Source: Glaciecola sp049650345
GTDB taxonomy: Bacteria; Pseudomonadota; Gammaproteobacteria; Enterobacterales; Alteromonadaceae
Assembly (NCBI GenBank): GCA_049650345.1
Contig: JBARZY010000101.1
Span: 51,818 to 115,817 of the forward strand
Direction: 5' to 3'
Length of the DNA stretch: 64,000 nt
A program made the translations under genes and the position numbers. The notes beneath the pieces are model-generated. The model worked only from the letters and a program-made list of their open reading frames with translations, did not search any database and was not told where the DNA came from. This document shows, one piece after another, positions 17,251 through 26,227 of this stretch (its first letter is position 1; the number at the start of each line of letters is the position of its first letter).

Positions 17251-19782
17251 CTAAAATCGGTTGCTCAAGAAACTAGGCAGGTGTTCAGTTTTGTTACGGT
17301 ACATTTCATCAATACGAACCTTATCTAAACTAAATGACAGTATATCTTCTGCTTTGAAGAGCTTTCTGGTGAGTCCAAGCCGCATCGCAGGGGTAGAAGG
17401 TTTAGGTTTGTTATTGCCTGAGAAATTACGGTCTATGGTGCGCTCATTGGTCATGCAATAATTAAAATACACTCGCTTGATTTCAATGAGCTTTACCATC
17501 CACTCAGGGTTATACCCTGCATAGGCATTCCAGCGTTTTGCATTTGTGGCACTGGTAACAGGTCGCTCTAAAAGATTAATGTGTCTGCGCAGGATTTGAA
17601 ACCAATTATCCACACCATGAAGCGAGGCATTGGTTAATAAGCTTGCTACCAGTTTTGGGTTCATACTCTTTACATCACCTAAGGGCAGCATCATTGCTAA
17701 ACGTGATTTACTGTTAGGATTGATTATCCATTCTGATTTAGCATTACCGACACGAACTCGGTTTGATAATTGCGCTTCCCAAAGTGCTTTTTTGATACCT
17801 TCATTGGTAATGTCTGGGTTTTCTTTTTTAGCATTCGCTCTAACTTGTCTAAATCGTTTTGATGCGTCTTCGTCTAGATACTGAGCGCTGCCTGTTTTCT
17901 CTGCTGAAATTTGAAAGGCATAAAGCTTATTGCCTGCTATCCAATCGTGAAAAACCGCTCCTAGCGCTAATTTGATACCCGAATCATTATCTGCGTATAA
18001 GTTAATTTGGTTAGCATATTTGAGCTTTTGTTTAAGTAAAGCAAAGTGGGCTAATACGCTATACGTTTGCTGTACCAACAATCCTTTTGGTGGTAACTGG
18101 AGGTCAACAGTGCGTTCATGCTCAGGTGCCTGAACATTAACATCATCATTGCTTAATACGTATTGCGCGTAGCGTCTGTAATAAGGGAATTTTTCCTGCT
18201 CTTTCTTTTCTCGATACTCTTTGTTTATTTCTTGATAATCACTGGTAAAATCAAAATTCACATTAGAAACGAATACAAAACCTGAATGATTATCTACAGT
18301 TGATGTGTTCACGATGGGCGTAGGTTTTGGCATGTTATGGTCGCCCCAGTTACTTAAGTAGAACTGCCTGTCTGAACTGAGGCTAAGTGTTCTGGTGGCT
18401 ACCGCATGGTCAATCATCTGCGAGTGATAATGGTCAAAGGCTAACGCTTGTTCGTAGAAAAAGTTGATTTTATCGTAGATAACCTTGGCACCCAGTTCAT
18501 GCTTGTCCATCATGCGATTGAATATGTCTTTATTCATTAAATCTTTGAAGATTTTAACGTTATCTGCATCTCGATAATGGCGGTTTGCTGGGTTTAACTT
18601 AACAGTTATCTTGCTATCACATGCATGACAGGTAAGAAGTTGTGAGCCTAGCTTTTCTTCCTTGATGATTTGAGTAACAGGTTTGCCGCCTTTTCTAGCT
18701 GGCTTTTTAACAACACGCTCAACAATGCGGTCAGGTTGCGCTTTCCCATCTAATTTGTAGAGTTCGGGGTGGGTATAAATTCCCTTGTCTCTGTTTTTAC
18801 ACCGAGGTTTTTGCTTTTTAATACCACGCCTATTCTCAGGAGATAATGGGATATAGTAATGTCGATGAGTCTTAGGTTGACCGGGGATAGCTTTATTCTG
18901 ACACGTTGGCTCGACAGGTTCGTATACGGTTGAAAGGCGATTTACTTCTAATTCAAAACAACGATTGTGGATCATGGTGGTACTATGACCACATAATTTG
19001 CAGGTGAGCAGATGCTCGGATCTATCGTCACTCCAAGTGAGCTTGTATTCGTTACCCAGCCCTCGTTTAAGCTCACCATTTGCTTTGTAAATTGGATTTT
19101 TAGCCACGATACCAAAATTCTTACATTCTGGATTTTTACAAAAGTTAAGTTGGGTATATAAACCCGTTTCTTTGTTTTTGTAGGCTCTTGGAATGGATAT
19201 GGCTTTGGTTGGCGTATGCTTATTCTGTTGTGGTGTTGACTTTAGTGGCTCAGCCGTATCATCAAGTAGTTTGAAAAACAGCTCTGCACACAGAGAGGCA
19301 TCAAGTAATGCACTGTGTTTGGTTCGACTTGAAATATCAATGCCGTATCGTAAGCAAGCCGCATCTTGGCTGATTTTTCTGACACCGAACTTGCTCTTAG
19401 TTAACTCCATGGCGCAAGTGACTTCAGCACAAATATCAGAAACCGTTGATGGGTAATTAACGCGATTTAATTCAGCATTTAAAAACCGTAAATCGAAAGA
19501 GGCATTGAAGATAACAAGGCGGCTACCTTTGATGAATTCAATGAATTGCTGATGGATATCGCTAAAGGTCGGTTTGCCTTCTAATTCTTCATCTAGGATT
19601 CCATGAACGCGAAAAGCGCTCTTAACTGACTTTTTACCCTCAGGATTAATTTTTAAGTTGAATACATGTCCTGTTGGAGTGGAATCTTCATATTCTATGC
19701 AGGCTAGATCGATGATCCGATGGTTGCCTTTATGGGGATCTAAGCCTGTCGTTTCCGTATCTAAGAAGACATATTTCGTCAT
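17251..19782 (-). CDS. DEDDh exonuclease fused to zinc-ribbon/transposase-like protein
   Basis: An 843-residue protein starting at an ATG with AGGAG eight bases upstream. Residues 1-175 are a DnaQ-type 3'-5' exonuclease with a complete DEDDh set: D8 and E10 (FLDTETTG), D97 (NASFDLRF), H156 and D161 (HSALLDA). Next come Cys pairs typical of transposase zinc ribbons (C215/C220 in CKNPECKNFG, C261/C264 in CKLCGH, C385/C388 in CHACDS). Then comes a region with an RNase-H-like look: D471 in LSSDRQFYLSNW and D598/D600 in LYADNDSGIK, candidates for a DDE triad. The third acidic residue is not clear. It is not polymerase III epsilon, which lacks the C-terminal 650 residues. Lies within ~48-bp inverted repeats, so it may be the element's own transposase. 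Confidence 0.72.
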   Translation of the reverse strand: MTKYVFLDTETTGLDPHKGNHRIIDLACIEYEDSTPTGHVFNLKINPEGKKSVKSAFRVHGILDEELEGKPTFSDIHQQFIEFIKGSRLVIFNASFDLRFLNAELNRVNYPSTVSDICAEVTCAMELTKSKFGVRKISQDAACLRYGIDISSRTKHSALLDASLCAELFFKLLDDTAEPLKSTPQQNKHTPTKAISIPRAYKNKETGLYTQLNFCKNPECKNFGIVAKNPIYKANGELKRGLGNEYKLTWSDDRSEHLLTCKLCGHSTTMIHNRCFELEVNRLSTVYEPVEPTCQNKAIPGQPKTHRHYYIPLSPENRRGIKKQKPRCKNRDKGIYTHPELYKLDGKAQPDRIVERVVKKPARKGGKPVTQIIKEEKLGSQLLTCHACDSKITVKLNPANRHYRDADNVKIFKDLMNKDIFNRMMDKHELGAKVIYDKINFFYEQALAFDHYHSQMIDHAVATRTLSLSSDRQFYLSNWGDHNMPKPTPIVNTSTVDNHSGFVFVSNVNFDFTSDYQEINKEYREKKEQEKFPYYRRYAQYVLSNDDVNVQAPEHERTVDLQLPPKGLLVQQTYSVLAHFALLKQKLKYANQINLYADNDSGIKLALGAVFHDWIAGNKLYAFQISAEKTGSAQYLDEDASKRFRQVRANAKKENPDITNEGIKKALWEAQLSNRVRVGNAKSEWIINPNSKSRLAMMLPLGDVKSMNPKLVASLLTNASLHGVDNWFQILRRHINLLERPVTSATNAKRWNAYAGYNPEWMVKLIEIKRVYFNYCMTNERTIDRNFSGNNKPKPSTPAMRLGLTRKLFKAEDILSFSLDKVRIDEMYRNKTEHLPSFLSNRF

Positions 19783-19911
19783 AATTACCACTCCTATAGC
19801 CAATATTATAGGAGGTTTTGGTGAGTTTTAAATAACTCGTTGAAAAAACTAACTAACCGTACACTATATCAGTTGTTTAAACAGTGAAATTAAACTTGCA
19901 TTAGAAATTTA

Positions 19912-19927
19912 TTCTTTATTTTTCAAT
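19912..19927 (+). repeat. 16-bp direct repeat, right copy
   Basis: Identical to 16281-16296 (TTCTTTATTTTTCAAT). Confidence 0.5.
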
Positions 19928-19937
19928 TGCATGAATT

Positions 19938-19969
19938 AAAAAAGAGCTACTATCCAAAAATAGTAGCTC
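19938..19969 (-). terminator. Strong minus-strand terminator at the inner edge of the right inverted repeat
   Basis: The perfect 10-bp stem GAGCTACTAT / ATAGTAGCTC is followed by a T-run on the minus strand. It would stop transcripts coming from the lyase/transporter operon before they enter the insert. Confidence 0.85.
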
Positions 19970-20014
19970 CAAGTTGACTCAATAGCCCATGTTTTACGGC
20001 AGGTTTTTTTATGT
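19966..20014 (-). repeat. Right copy of the ~48-bp inverted repeat
   Basis: Reverse complement of 16187-16234 with a 23-bp identical core and a conserved outer end. In both copies the A-run side faces outward from the 3.8 kb insert, as terminal inverted repeats do, and a hairpin begins at the inner end. Confidence 0.8.
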
Positions 20015-20039
20015 CTAACGTTTGGTCGCTTTCTGTTTC

Positions 20040-20210
20040 TGGACAGGCACATTAGACACCACAACATCGAATGCTGTTTCTGGACAGGCAGTTTATACGC
20101 CAAAACATCAAACGTTTTTGAAACGTGCCTGTCCGGTTTATATAAATAAAATACAACATACATGTCTGTCCAGAATAAATGTCCATGTCCGGTTTATACA
20201 TGCCTGTCCA
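20040..20210. repeat. Cluster of TGGACAGGCA-type repeats downstream of the alginate transporter operon
   Basis: Exact copies lie at 20040-20049 and 20081-20090 (plus) and 20201-20210 (minus). Variants lie at 20126-20135 (CGGACAGGCA on the minus strand) and 20164-20173 (TGGACAGACA on the minus strand). The plus copies come first and the minus copies last, so the cluster as a whole is an imperfect inverted arrangement. No gene is evident in 19783-20268. Confidence 0.85.
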
Positions 20211-20227
20211 GAATATATAAAACAAAA

Positions 20228-20254
20228 AAAAGCACGCATATAGCGTGCTTTTTA
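20228..20254 (-). terminator. Terminator of the SDR-PL6-PL17-MFS operon
   Basis: The stem AAAAGCACGC / GCGTGCTTTT with an ATATA loop has T-runs on both strands. It lies 15 bases after the transporter stop codon. Confidence 0.85.
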
Positions 20255-20268
20255 TAGGCTTCTTGATA

Positions 20269-21546
20269 TTAGTGAGTTTTAGCTTCTACCGGCTTAATAG
20301 TGCCGCAGATAAACCACACCGCTGCTAATAATAAGGGTACAAGGGCTGCGCCAAATATGAAGAATGGTAGATAGTTTTCACCACCGTTAGTAATAAATGG
20401 TACAAGCTGTATAGCTGTGATAACACTGATTACGCCAACTGCACCACTGATACCAGCAAGCGATGCAACGCTTTTACCAGAGAAGAAATCACTTGGCAGT
20501 GTTTGCACGTTGTTGATAGTAAACTGGAAGCCGAACAAGATAACAGTGATCAAGGTAAGTGCCGCTGCGGGCGTGGCTGCAACGCTAGTGGCAATTAATG
20601 CCGGAAGCATGATTAAACCACCAATAGTAATAACGGTTTTACGTGCTTTGTTTATAGACCAGCCGTTACCGATTAATCGCCCTGATAACCAACCACCAAC
20701 TAATGCACCTAGTGCAGCACCCACATAGGGTATCCAGGCTGATGCACCAATGTCTTTAATATTGAATCCAAATTTATCATTTAAATATAAAGGTAGGTAA
20801 GCAACAAATAACCACCAAATTGGCTCCATAAAGAAGCGTGCAAAAATAACACCCCAGCTTTGGCGATGAGACAATAGCTCTTTAAGTGTAGGGACATATT
20901 CTTCTTTGCCGTCTTCAATCTCTACTTTTTGACCGGTAAGAATGTAGTCACGTTCTTCCTCTGTGATCCATGGGTGCGCATCTGGACCCGCTTTGTACAG
21001 GATCAACCAAGGGATAAGCCAAATAAAACCAAATGACGCGATAACAATAAAGGTTGCTTGCCAACCTAAATATGCATACAGCAACGCAACTAGCGGAGGC
21101 GACACAATACCACCAATTGAAGCGCCTGCGCCAAAAATACCTTGCGCAAGTGCTCTTTCCTTTACAGGAAACCACTCGGCGTTAGCTTTTGTTGCACCGG
21201 GCCAGTTGCCTGCTTCACCGAAGCCTAAAAGTACACGGAACACGCTGAATGATGCAACCGAGGTAGCAACTGCGTGCAATGCAATAGAAACCGACCACAC
21301 CACTATTGATAAAATAAAACCAATGCGGGTACCAACGGCATCGAATATTTTTCCAAACGTTGCCTGTCCAATTGCGTAAGCAACTAAGAATACGCTCATA
21401 ATGTTGGCATAGTCGTGGTCGGTAAAGCCCATGTCTTCGGCGATACTAGGCCACATTACCGTTAACGCGGTGCGGTCAATGTAATTGATAATGGTAGCAA
21501 GTGCGACGAGCGACACTATAAACCATCGTAAATTTTTCACTTTCAT
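20269..21546 (-). CDS. MFS hexuronate-type transporter of the alginate locus
   Basis: A 425-residue, 12-segment transporter of the anion:cation symporter (ExuT-like) branch of the MFS. Family features include INYIDRTALTVMWP in the first segment, GKIFDAVGTRIGF (motif A) and RVLLGFGEAGNWPGATKANAEWFP. Its operon context points to uptake of alginate monosaccharides (DEH or uronate) across the inner membrane. It has an AAGGAAAC ribosome binding site and is the last gene of the operon, 52 bases after the PL17 gene. An exact TGGACAGGCA word lies at 21361-21370, read as GQA. Confidence 0.88.
   Translation of the reverse strand: MKVKNLRWFIVSLVALATIINYIDRTALTVMWPSIAEDMGFTDHDYANIMSVFLVAYAIGQATFGKIFDAVGTRIGFILSIVVWSVSIALHAVATSVASFSVFRVLLGFGEAGNWPGATKANAEWFPVKERALAQGIFGAGASIGGIVSPPLVALLYAYLGWQATFIVIASFGFIWLIPWLILYKAGPDAHPWITEEERDYILTGQKVEIEDGKEEYVPTLKELLSHRQSWGVIFARFFMEPIWWLFVAYLPLYLNDKFGFNIKDIGASAWIPYVGAALGALVGGWLSGRLIGNGWSINKARKTVITIGGLIMLPALIATSVAATPAAALTLITVILFGFQFTINNVQTLPSDFFSGKSVASLAGISGAVGVISVITAIQLVPFITNGGENYLPFFIFGAALVPLLLAAVWFICGTIKPVEAKTH
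21361..21370 (-). repeat. TGGACAGGCA word inside the alginate MFS gene
   Basis: Exact copy on the coding (minus) strand, read as IGQAT. Confidence 0.7.
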
Positions 21547-21598
21547 ATGTTTGTTTCCTTGTACTACTTTTGCTGTTAGCTAATGTTAGATGGTTGAT

Positions 21599-23791
21599 TT
21601 ACATTTCAATTAATTGAGCATGCCCAATTATTTGGTGTACTTTGCCTTTATAAACAAATTCTGTTACCGGCACAGAGTTTTTTGTGAAAGCGATAAGGTA
21701 CTCAATGTTATCATTAAATACTGCCCTAATGAGCGTTACACTATCGTTGTCAATTTGATCAGAAATATTGGCTACGCTACTTAGTTGGCTATGACTATCA
21801 ATGGTGTATTCTGCTGTACCATTATATTCACCGTGTATTTCTAGCACGCTTAAAAATTCATGGTCGCCTTTGCCTTCAACTCGGTTGATAAGAGCTTGGT
21901 TTGCAATTAAGTTAAAGTTAGGGTCGTTAGCGCCGATGCGTGTCATAAGCAGGCTGTGGTCGCTTGATGCAACGGTGCTATGTGTATAGAACGTATTGTC
22001 AGTTAGCCAAGTTACCTTTGCTAAGTCACCGTTAACTTCACCGGTAGCTTGAAGCCACAAATGTTGGTAACCATTGTCACTTCCAAGTGCATGTTGTTCT
22101 TGTACATTTGCTTGTAACGCCACATTGGTGTCTATAAATTGGCCAATGAAATGCACGGGAACGTCGTAAGTATGGCTTGATTCGCTTTGTGTATTGAGTA
22201 TGTCTACTACAAACACATGACCTTTACTGGTATTGACCATAGCCTGCGTACGACTAAAGGTAACATTGTCGTATGCGGTTGATATAGATGCAGATGATAT
22301 CTGTAAATTTTTATCAAACTCATTAAACAAGAGTTCTGGATGATGTTTGTTGCCTTCGGCAGTATTACCGTTAAAGTGACTGGTTTCATCAACCACTAGG
22401 GTGTTATGAGCAATCGTTTGCTTCGCGTAGGTTTTGTTCTCAGGTAAATAATGGCCACCATATTTGGCTTCAATATTCAAGAAGCGAGCCGCACCATAGT
22501 CGTAAACAATTTCTTTACCTTGGTTGTAAAACATCCAATGTAGTTTATCAAAATGACCGTGTCCTAGGCCCTGTGATGTTGCTTTAAAGACTAGGGTTTG
22601 ATGATCGGTCGCTTGGTTCTTTCTAAAGACAATGAGTGCGCCTTGGTCGCCGTTGGTACCGTCTCCAAATACAGATGATTTGAACGGATAAGGTATTTGT
22701 TCATTGTTATCAATACCTTGTACAACGGGTAGTCCATAGCCGGTCAGTAATACATTGTTTTGTGCTTTAGCAATACTGAGTAAACCTTTATTCTTGGTTT
22801 TGGCGTAAGCAATTGCTGCACCATGCACTAATTCAATAGTATCTATCCCTTTGTCTTTAATGGCGTCATTAAAGCCAAAAAATAGACCGTTGTAACTTAA
22901 TTGAAGGGTGGTATCGATAGCTTTCAACAGAATTTGGTCACGGTATTCAAATATGTCGCGCTGAGGATCGTTTATTTCAATTGCTTGCGAGAACAATAAA
23001 AAAGGAAGCAGTGCAAAGCGCTGATAGTAAGGACCTTCGTTATAATAACCGTTTGGCGAAAAGAGTTCGTCAAGTTGGCGCATAAACCCGCCTTTTCCTG
23101 ATAAATCCAGTCCATACAGCGACTTTTCAACCCATTCTGGCTTATCCAATACATAACCTGACATGCCTACCGCAGCTGTTGCCCAAGTGCCATGATTGTG
23201 CACTTTATTGAAGGTTTGTGGCGACTCGTCAGACAGATAATTTGCCATAGGCACAAAAACGTTCTGCTCAATGCGATCGCGTTCTTGTAATGTCATACTC
23301 GGCTTGATGGCATCATAGGCTTGAATCGTATACACCAACCACATTGCTTCGTTCAGGCTTTGCCAGAACAATTTACCCGGAGATTGTTCTTTTTGTTGCG
23401 GGTGTAGCGGCAAGCTGGGATACATATCTGCATAAGCAAACAGTATGTCTTTCACGTAGTTGGCATACTTCGCCTCTTGAGTAAGCGTATAAATGCGCCC
23501 AGCTTTATACATATTGGCGTAGTTGCGTTTGTGCATTTCATGGGTAAAACCACCGCCTGCATCAGCAGGTAAGGGTACGTTTACTGGGTCAGATAACTTA
23601 GCATCAATGTCTGCTTTTTGTTTTTTAAACGCGGCTTGAAACAGTCCATCTTTTGCTAGTTCTCGTTGCATAGCCTCAACTTGCGACTGGGTCTCAAGCA
23701 AGTAGTTGTGAGTTAGATTGTTGGCAACGGGGGCGCTGCATGCGCTGACTAGTGCCACTAATCCAATACTAAATAAATGAACAAAACGCAT
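21599..23791 (-). CDS. PL17 oligoalginate lyase, lipoprotein
   Basis: A 730-residue exolytic alginate lyase that releases unsaturated monouronate from oligoalginate. The N-terminus is a lipoprotein signal with lipobox VSAC (Cys18, then Ser, compatible with outer-membrane sorting). An alginate-lyase alpha-barrel follows with KVHNHGTWATAAVGM, the Asn-His pair expected at the PL17 active site, and the Tyr-rich GYYNEGPYYQRF. The second half is a heparinase II/III-like beta domain (GLGHGHFDKLHWMFY, IAHNTLVVDETSH). Its ATG overlaps the PL6 stop (TAATG), so the two lyases are translationally coupled. Confidence 0.93.
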   Translation of the reverse strand: MRFVHLFSIGLVALVSACSAPVANNLTHNYLLETQSQVEAMQRELAKDGLFQAAFKKQKADIDAKLSDPVNVPLPADAGGGFTHEMHKRNYANMYKAGRIYTLTQEAKYANYVKDILFAYADMYPSLPLHPQQKEQSPGKLFWQSLNEAMWLVYTIQAYDAIKPSMTLQERDRIEQNVFVPMANYLSDESPQTFNKVHNHGTWATAAVGMSGYVLDKPEWVEKSLYGLDLSGKGGFMRQLDELFSPNGYYNEGPYYQRFALLPFLLFSQAIEINDPQRDIFEYRDQILLKAIDTTLQLSYNGLFFGFNDAIKDKGIDTIELVHGAAIAYAKTKNKGLLSIAKAQNNVLLTGYGLPVVQGIDNNEQIPYPFKSSVFGDGTNGDQGALIVFRKNQATDHQTLVFKATSQGLGHGHFDKLHWMFYNQGKEIVYDYGAARFLNIEAKYGGHYLPENKTYAKQTIAHNTLVVDETSHFNGNTAEGNKHHPELLFNEFDKNLQISSASISTAYDNVTFSRTQAMVNTSKGHVFVVDILNTQSESSHTYDVPVHFIGQFIDTNVALQANVQEQHALGSDNGYQHLWLQATGEVNGDLAKVTWLTDNTFYTHSTVASSDHSLLMTRIGANDPNFNLIANQALINRVEGKGDHEFLSVLEIHGEYNGTAEYTIDSHSQLSSVANISDQIDNDSVTLIRAVFNDNIEYLIAFTKNSVPVTEFVYKGKVHQIIGHAQLIEM

Positions 23792-26100
23792 TACTGTGCT
23801 TCCTCTGTTTGAGTATTATCTTGCATAACTGCTGTTGATTCACCTTTGGTGAATACCTCTTCAACAATGGGTAACATCGTATTGGTAAAACGGTTGCCTT
23901 TTATGAGTGTTTGAGGCTCGCCCACAGTGTGGTCAATGATAATGGGCTTGGTGTTTTTAAATACGTTATTCAAAAGATCAGTATCTTGAACACCATGCAA
24001 TAAAATTGATGCACCCGACTTGTTACGTTTTGAAAATCCTACCTTGCTTACCGAGTTATTTGTAAACAGGAAGTGCGGGCCGAATGTACTTTCATCGGTA
24101 CCACCGCGATATACATTGGCTATGGTGCCTTGCACATTCTCAAAACTAGAATCACGAATAGTAATGTATTCAGCGTTGTATATACCAAGGTCATCTTGTT
24201 CCTTATTCAGTCTAAATACGTCGCCTGTAATGTTAGTAAAGCTGCTGTTGGTAACGGTGATATTGTCGGCCAAACTGCGATAACCAGCATCAAAAACGTG
24301 AGCTGAATGATTCACATTTAGATTACGGATGTGTACGTCATTTAATTCTAAGCGGTAATTTAATAACGTGGGGGTGCGTGAATTACGTACCAACACGTTT
24401 CCTGCTGAATCGGGAGATTGTTTGCCATCAATAGTTAAGTTGTTTAACTGCAAACTGCCGCCGTCTTCAATTTCCATCATAAGTGAGCGCATGGGTAAAA
24501 GCGTCACATTTTCTTCGCCGGTAATACTGACAATCGCTTTAACGGGCAGTTGCTTAGTTAATTCATAATTACCGCTAGCAAGGGTAATGGTAGTGCCGTC
24601 GGTAGCCTTTTGCATGGCGCTGAGTAGCTCAGCAGCATTGCCTACCGAAACTTGTTCACCGCTATTAAATGCAATAGTAGGTGCAGCTTTGGGGTACCAA
24701 CTAACTCCCGTAACTGATTTACTAATTGGCGCTAAATTACTAGCAGCCCCCACATTATTTTGCGCTGCGTATTGACTCATCAACAAACCATTTTGGTTTC
24801 GCGTAATAGGTAATGATTGCTGATTAAACCCTTTGCTGATGTCTGTTGGGACGGCTTGGTTAGTTAAGTTATTTTTAAAAGTAATTCCAGACACGTCATC
24901 ATATATCTTAAATGGATGCTGCTGTTCGTTAATCACTAGGTTATTTTTAAAATGACTACTTGTAGGGGCCGCACTGCGCTCAGCATCGCTACCGGCAGCG
25001 AGATTAATATTGCTCACATTAACAATGGTGTTGTTTTCAATAGTCGTGTTTTTTACTTGGTGATAACGATTAATGCTTGAGTTGGGTACACCATTCATGA
25101 CCACAAACCCACCGCCAAAACGAATGCCGGTTAAGCCTTCCATGTAATTATTGCGGATGGTTTGATCGGCATTTATCACCCGTATCCCGCCGGTGTGGTC
25201 TTTACCATTGCCAAAAAAGACATTGCCTTCGACTAAATTGCCGTTGCCGTGGCGCAAGGTAAGCGTGCCTCTAGACTCAAAAAATACGTTGTTGCGAAAC
25301 ACATTCTTGCCTGATTTATTCGATATTATCTCTACTTCACCGTTTGCTCGGTCAAAATAATTGTTTTCTACTACTGTAAATGAATCAGACAGTGAGTACT
25401 TACTTGTGCCTATGCGTAAAGTTTCACCGCCATTCGAGCCAAGTATTGGGCGAGGACCAAAGTAATTATGGTCAATTTGATGATAGTTTTCTTGGCTGTC
25501 AACTGAGTTCAAACGTACCGCCATGGTGACGCCTGAGTTACTTTTACCTTCTAAATGGTTGTGGTCAAACCGATTGTGCTTACCGTACAACGCTACCCAA
25601 TAGTCTGAACTGAACTTATCTGGGTTTGAGTAGTTGTGGATAACCATTCGGGTCACGCGAGAGTAGTTCGCTAAATTTTTAGAGTCGCCTCGGAATGAAA
25701 TTACTGCGCGGGTTGGGCTGTAACCATTTTTAAACACTAAACCAGATACTTCTAGGTGGGCACCTTGTAATCTTAGATTAGACTGTCCAGATAAGATTAC
25801 CTTACCTTCTTCCTGTGCGGTCAAGCGAATAGGTTGGGATTTAGTACCTTGGCCTTTGAATAATATCTCGAAATCTTCCCAAGTGCCGTTCGCAAGTACA
25901 ATAGTATCACCAGGTTGCAATGACTTTGATGCCTGTGCAAATTCGGCTTGGTTACTGACTAAAACTTGATTTTCTGCCACTGTCTGACTAACGCTAGTAC
26001 TACTGCTCAAAGTATTAGCTGGAAACTGCCTACATGCTAGTAATAGTGTACTACAAACTAAAATTGACCCACCACGCACGAACGATCTTAACTTATTCAT
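23791..26100 (-). CDS. PL6 alginate lyase, lipoprotein
   Basis: A 769-residue parallel-beta-helix lyase of the chondroitinase B/alginate lyase family, with two beta-helix regions (about residues 45-450 and 475-760). The start is a lipoprotein signal with lipobox LLLAC. The catalytic pair is visible: Lys in EIISNKSG and, 21 residues later, Arg in LTLRHGN, the same spacing as in characterised PL6 enzymes such as Glaciecola AlyGC. Two-domain PL6 enzymes of this kind are often exolytic on polyguluronate, but specificity here is inference. It lies between the SDR and PL17 genes. Confidence 0.93.
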   Translation of the reverse strand: MNKLRSFVRGGSILVCSTLLLACRQFPANTLSSSTSVSQTVAENQVLVSNQAEFAQASKSLQPGDTIVLANGTWEDFEILFKGQGTKSQPIRLTAQEEGKVILSGQSNLRLQGAHLEVSGLVFKNGYSPTRAVISFRGDSKNLANYSRVTRMVIHNYSNPDKFSSDYWVALYGKHNRFDHNHLEGKSNSGVTMAVRLNSVDSQENYHQIDHNYFGPRPILGSNGGETLRIGTSKYSLSDSFTVVENNYFDRANGEVEIISNKSGKNVFRNNVFFESRGTLTLRHGNGNLVEGNVFFGNGKDHTGGIRVINADQTIRNNYMEGLTGIRFGGGFVVMNGVPNSSINRYHQVKNTTIENNTIVNVSNINLAAGSDAERSAAPTSSHFKNNLVINEQQHPFKIYDDVSGITFKNNLTNQAVPTDISKGFNQQSLPITRNQNGLLMSQYAAQNNVGAASNLAPISKSVTGVSWYPKAAPTIAFNSGEQVSVGNAAELLSAMQKATDGTTITLASGNYELTKQLPVKAIVSITGEENVTLLPMRSLMMEIEDGGSLQLNNLTIDGKQSPDSAGNVLVRNSRTPTLLNYRLELNDVHIRNLNVNHSAHVFDAGYRSLADNITVTNSSFTNITGDVFRLNKEQDDLGIYNAEYITIRDSSFENVQGTIANVYRGGTDESTFGPHFLFTNNSVSKVGFSKRNKSGASILLHGVQDTDLLNNVFKNTKPIIIDHTVGEPQTLIKGNRFTNTMLPIVEEVFTKGESTAVMQDNTQTEEAQ

Positions 26101-26227
26101 CTATTATACCTTTGACCAACCTTGTAATGTGACTCGCTTTATATCAAGGCTATTAATTAAATTTAAATAAGAACTAAGCTCGGTATGTTTAGCGCTGAGC
26201 TTAGTAAAGAATCTATTTGATTATTTG

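Noticed and set aside
17251..19782. DNA polymerase III epsilon (dnaQ)
   Set aside because: Only the exonuclease domain matches; the zinc-ribbon and transposase-like 650 residues that follow do not belong to DnaQ.
20022..20243. Short reading frames across the repeat cluster at 20.0-20.2 kb
   Set aside because: They are made of the repeat units, exist on both strands and have no start signals.
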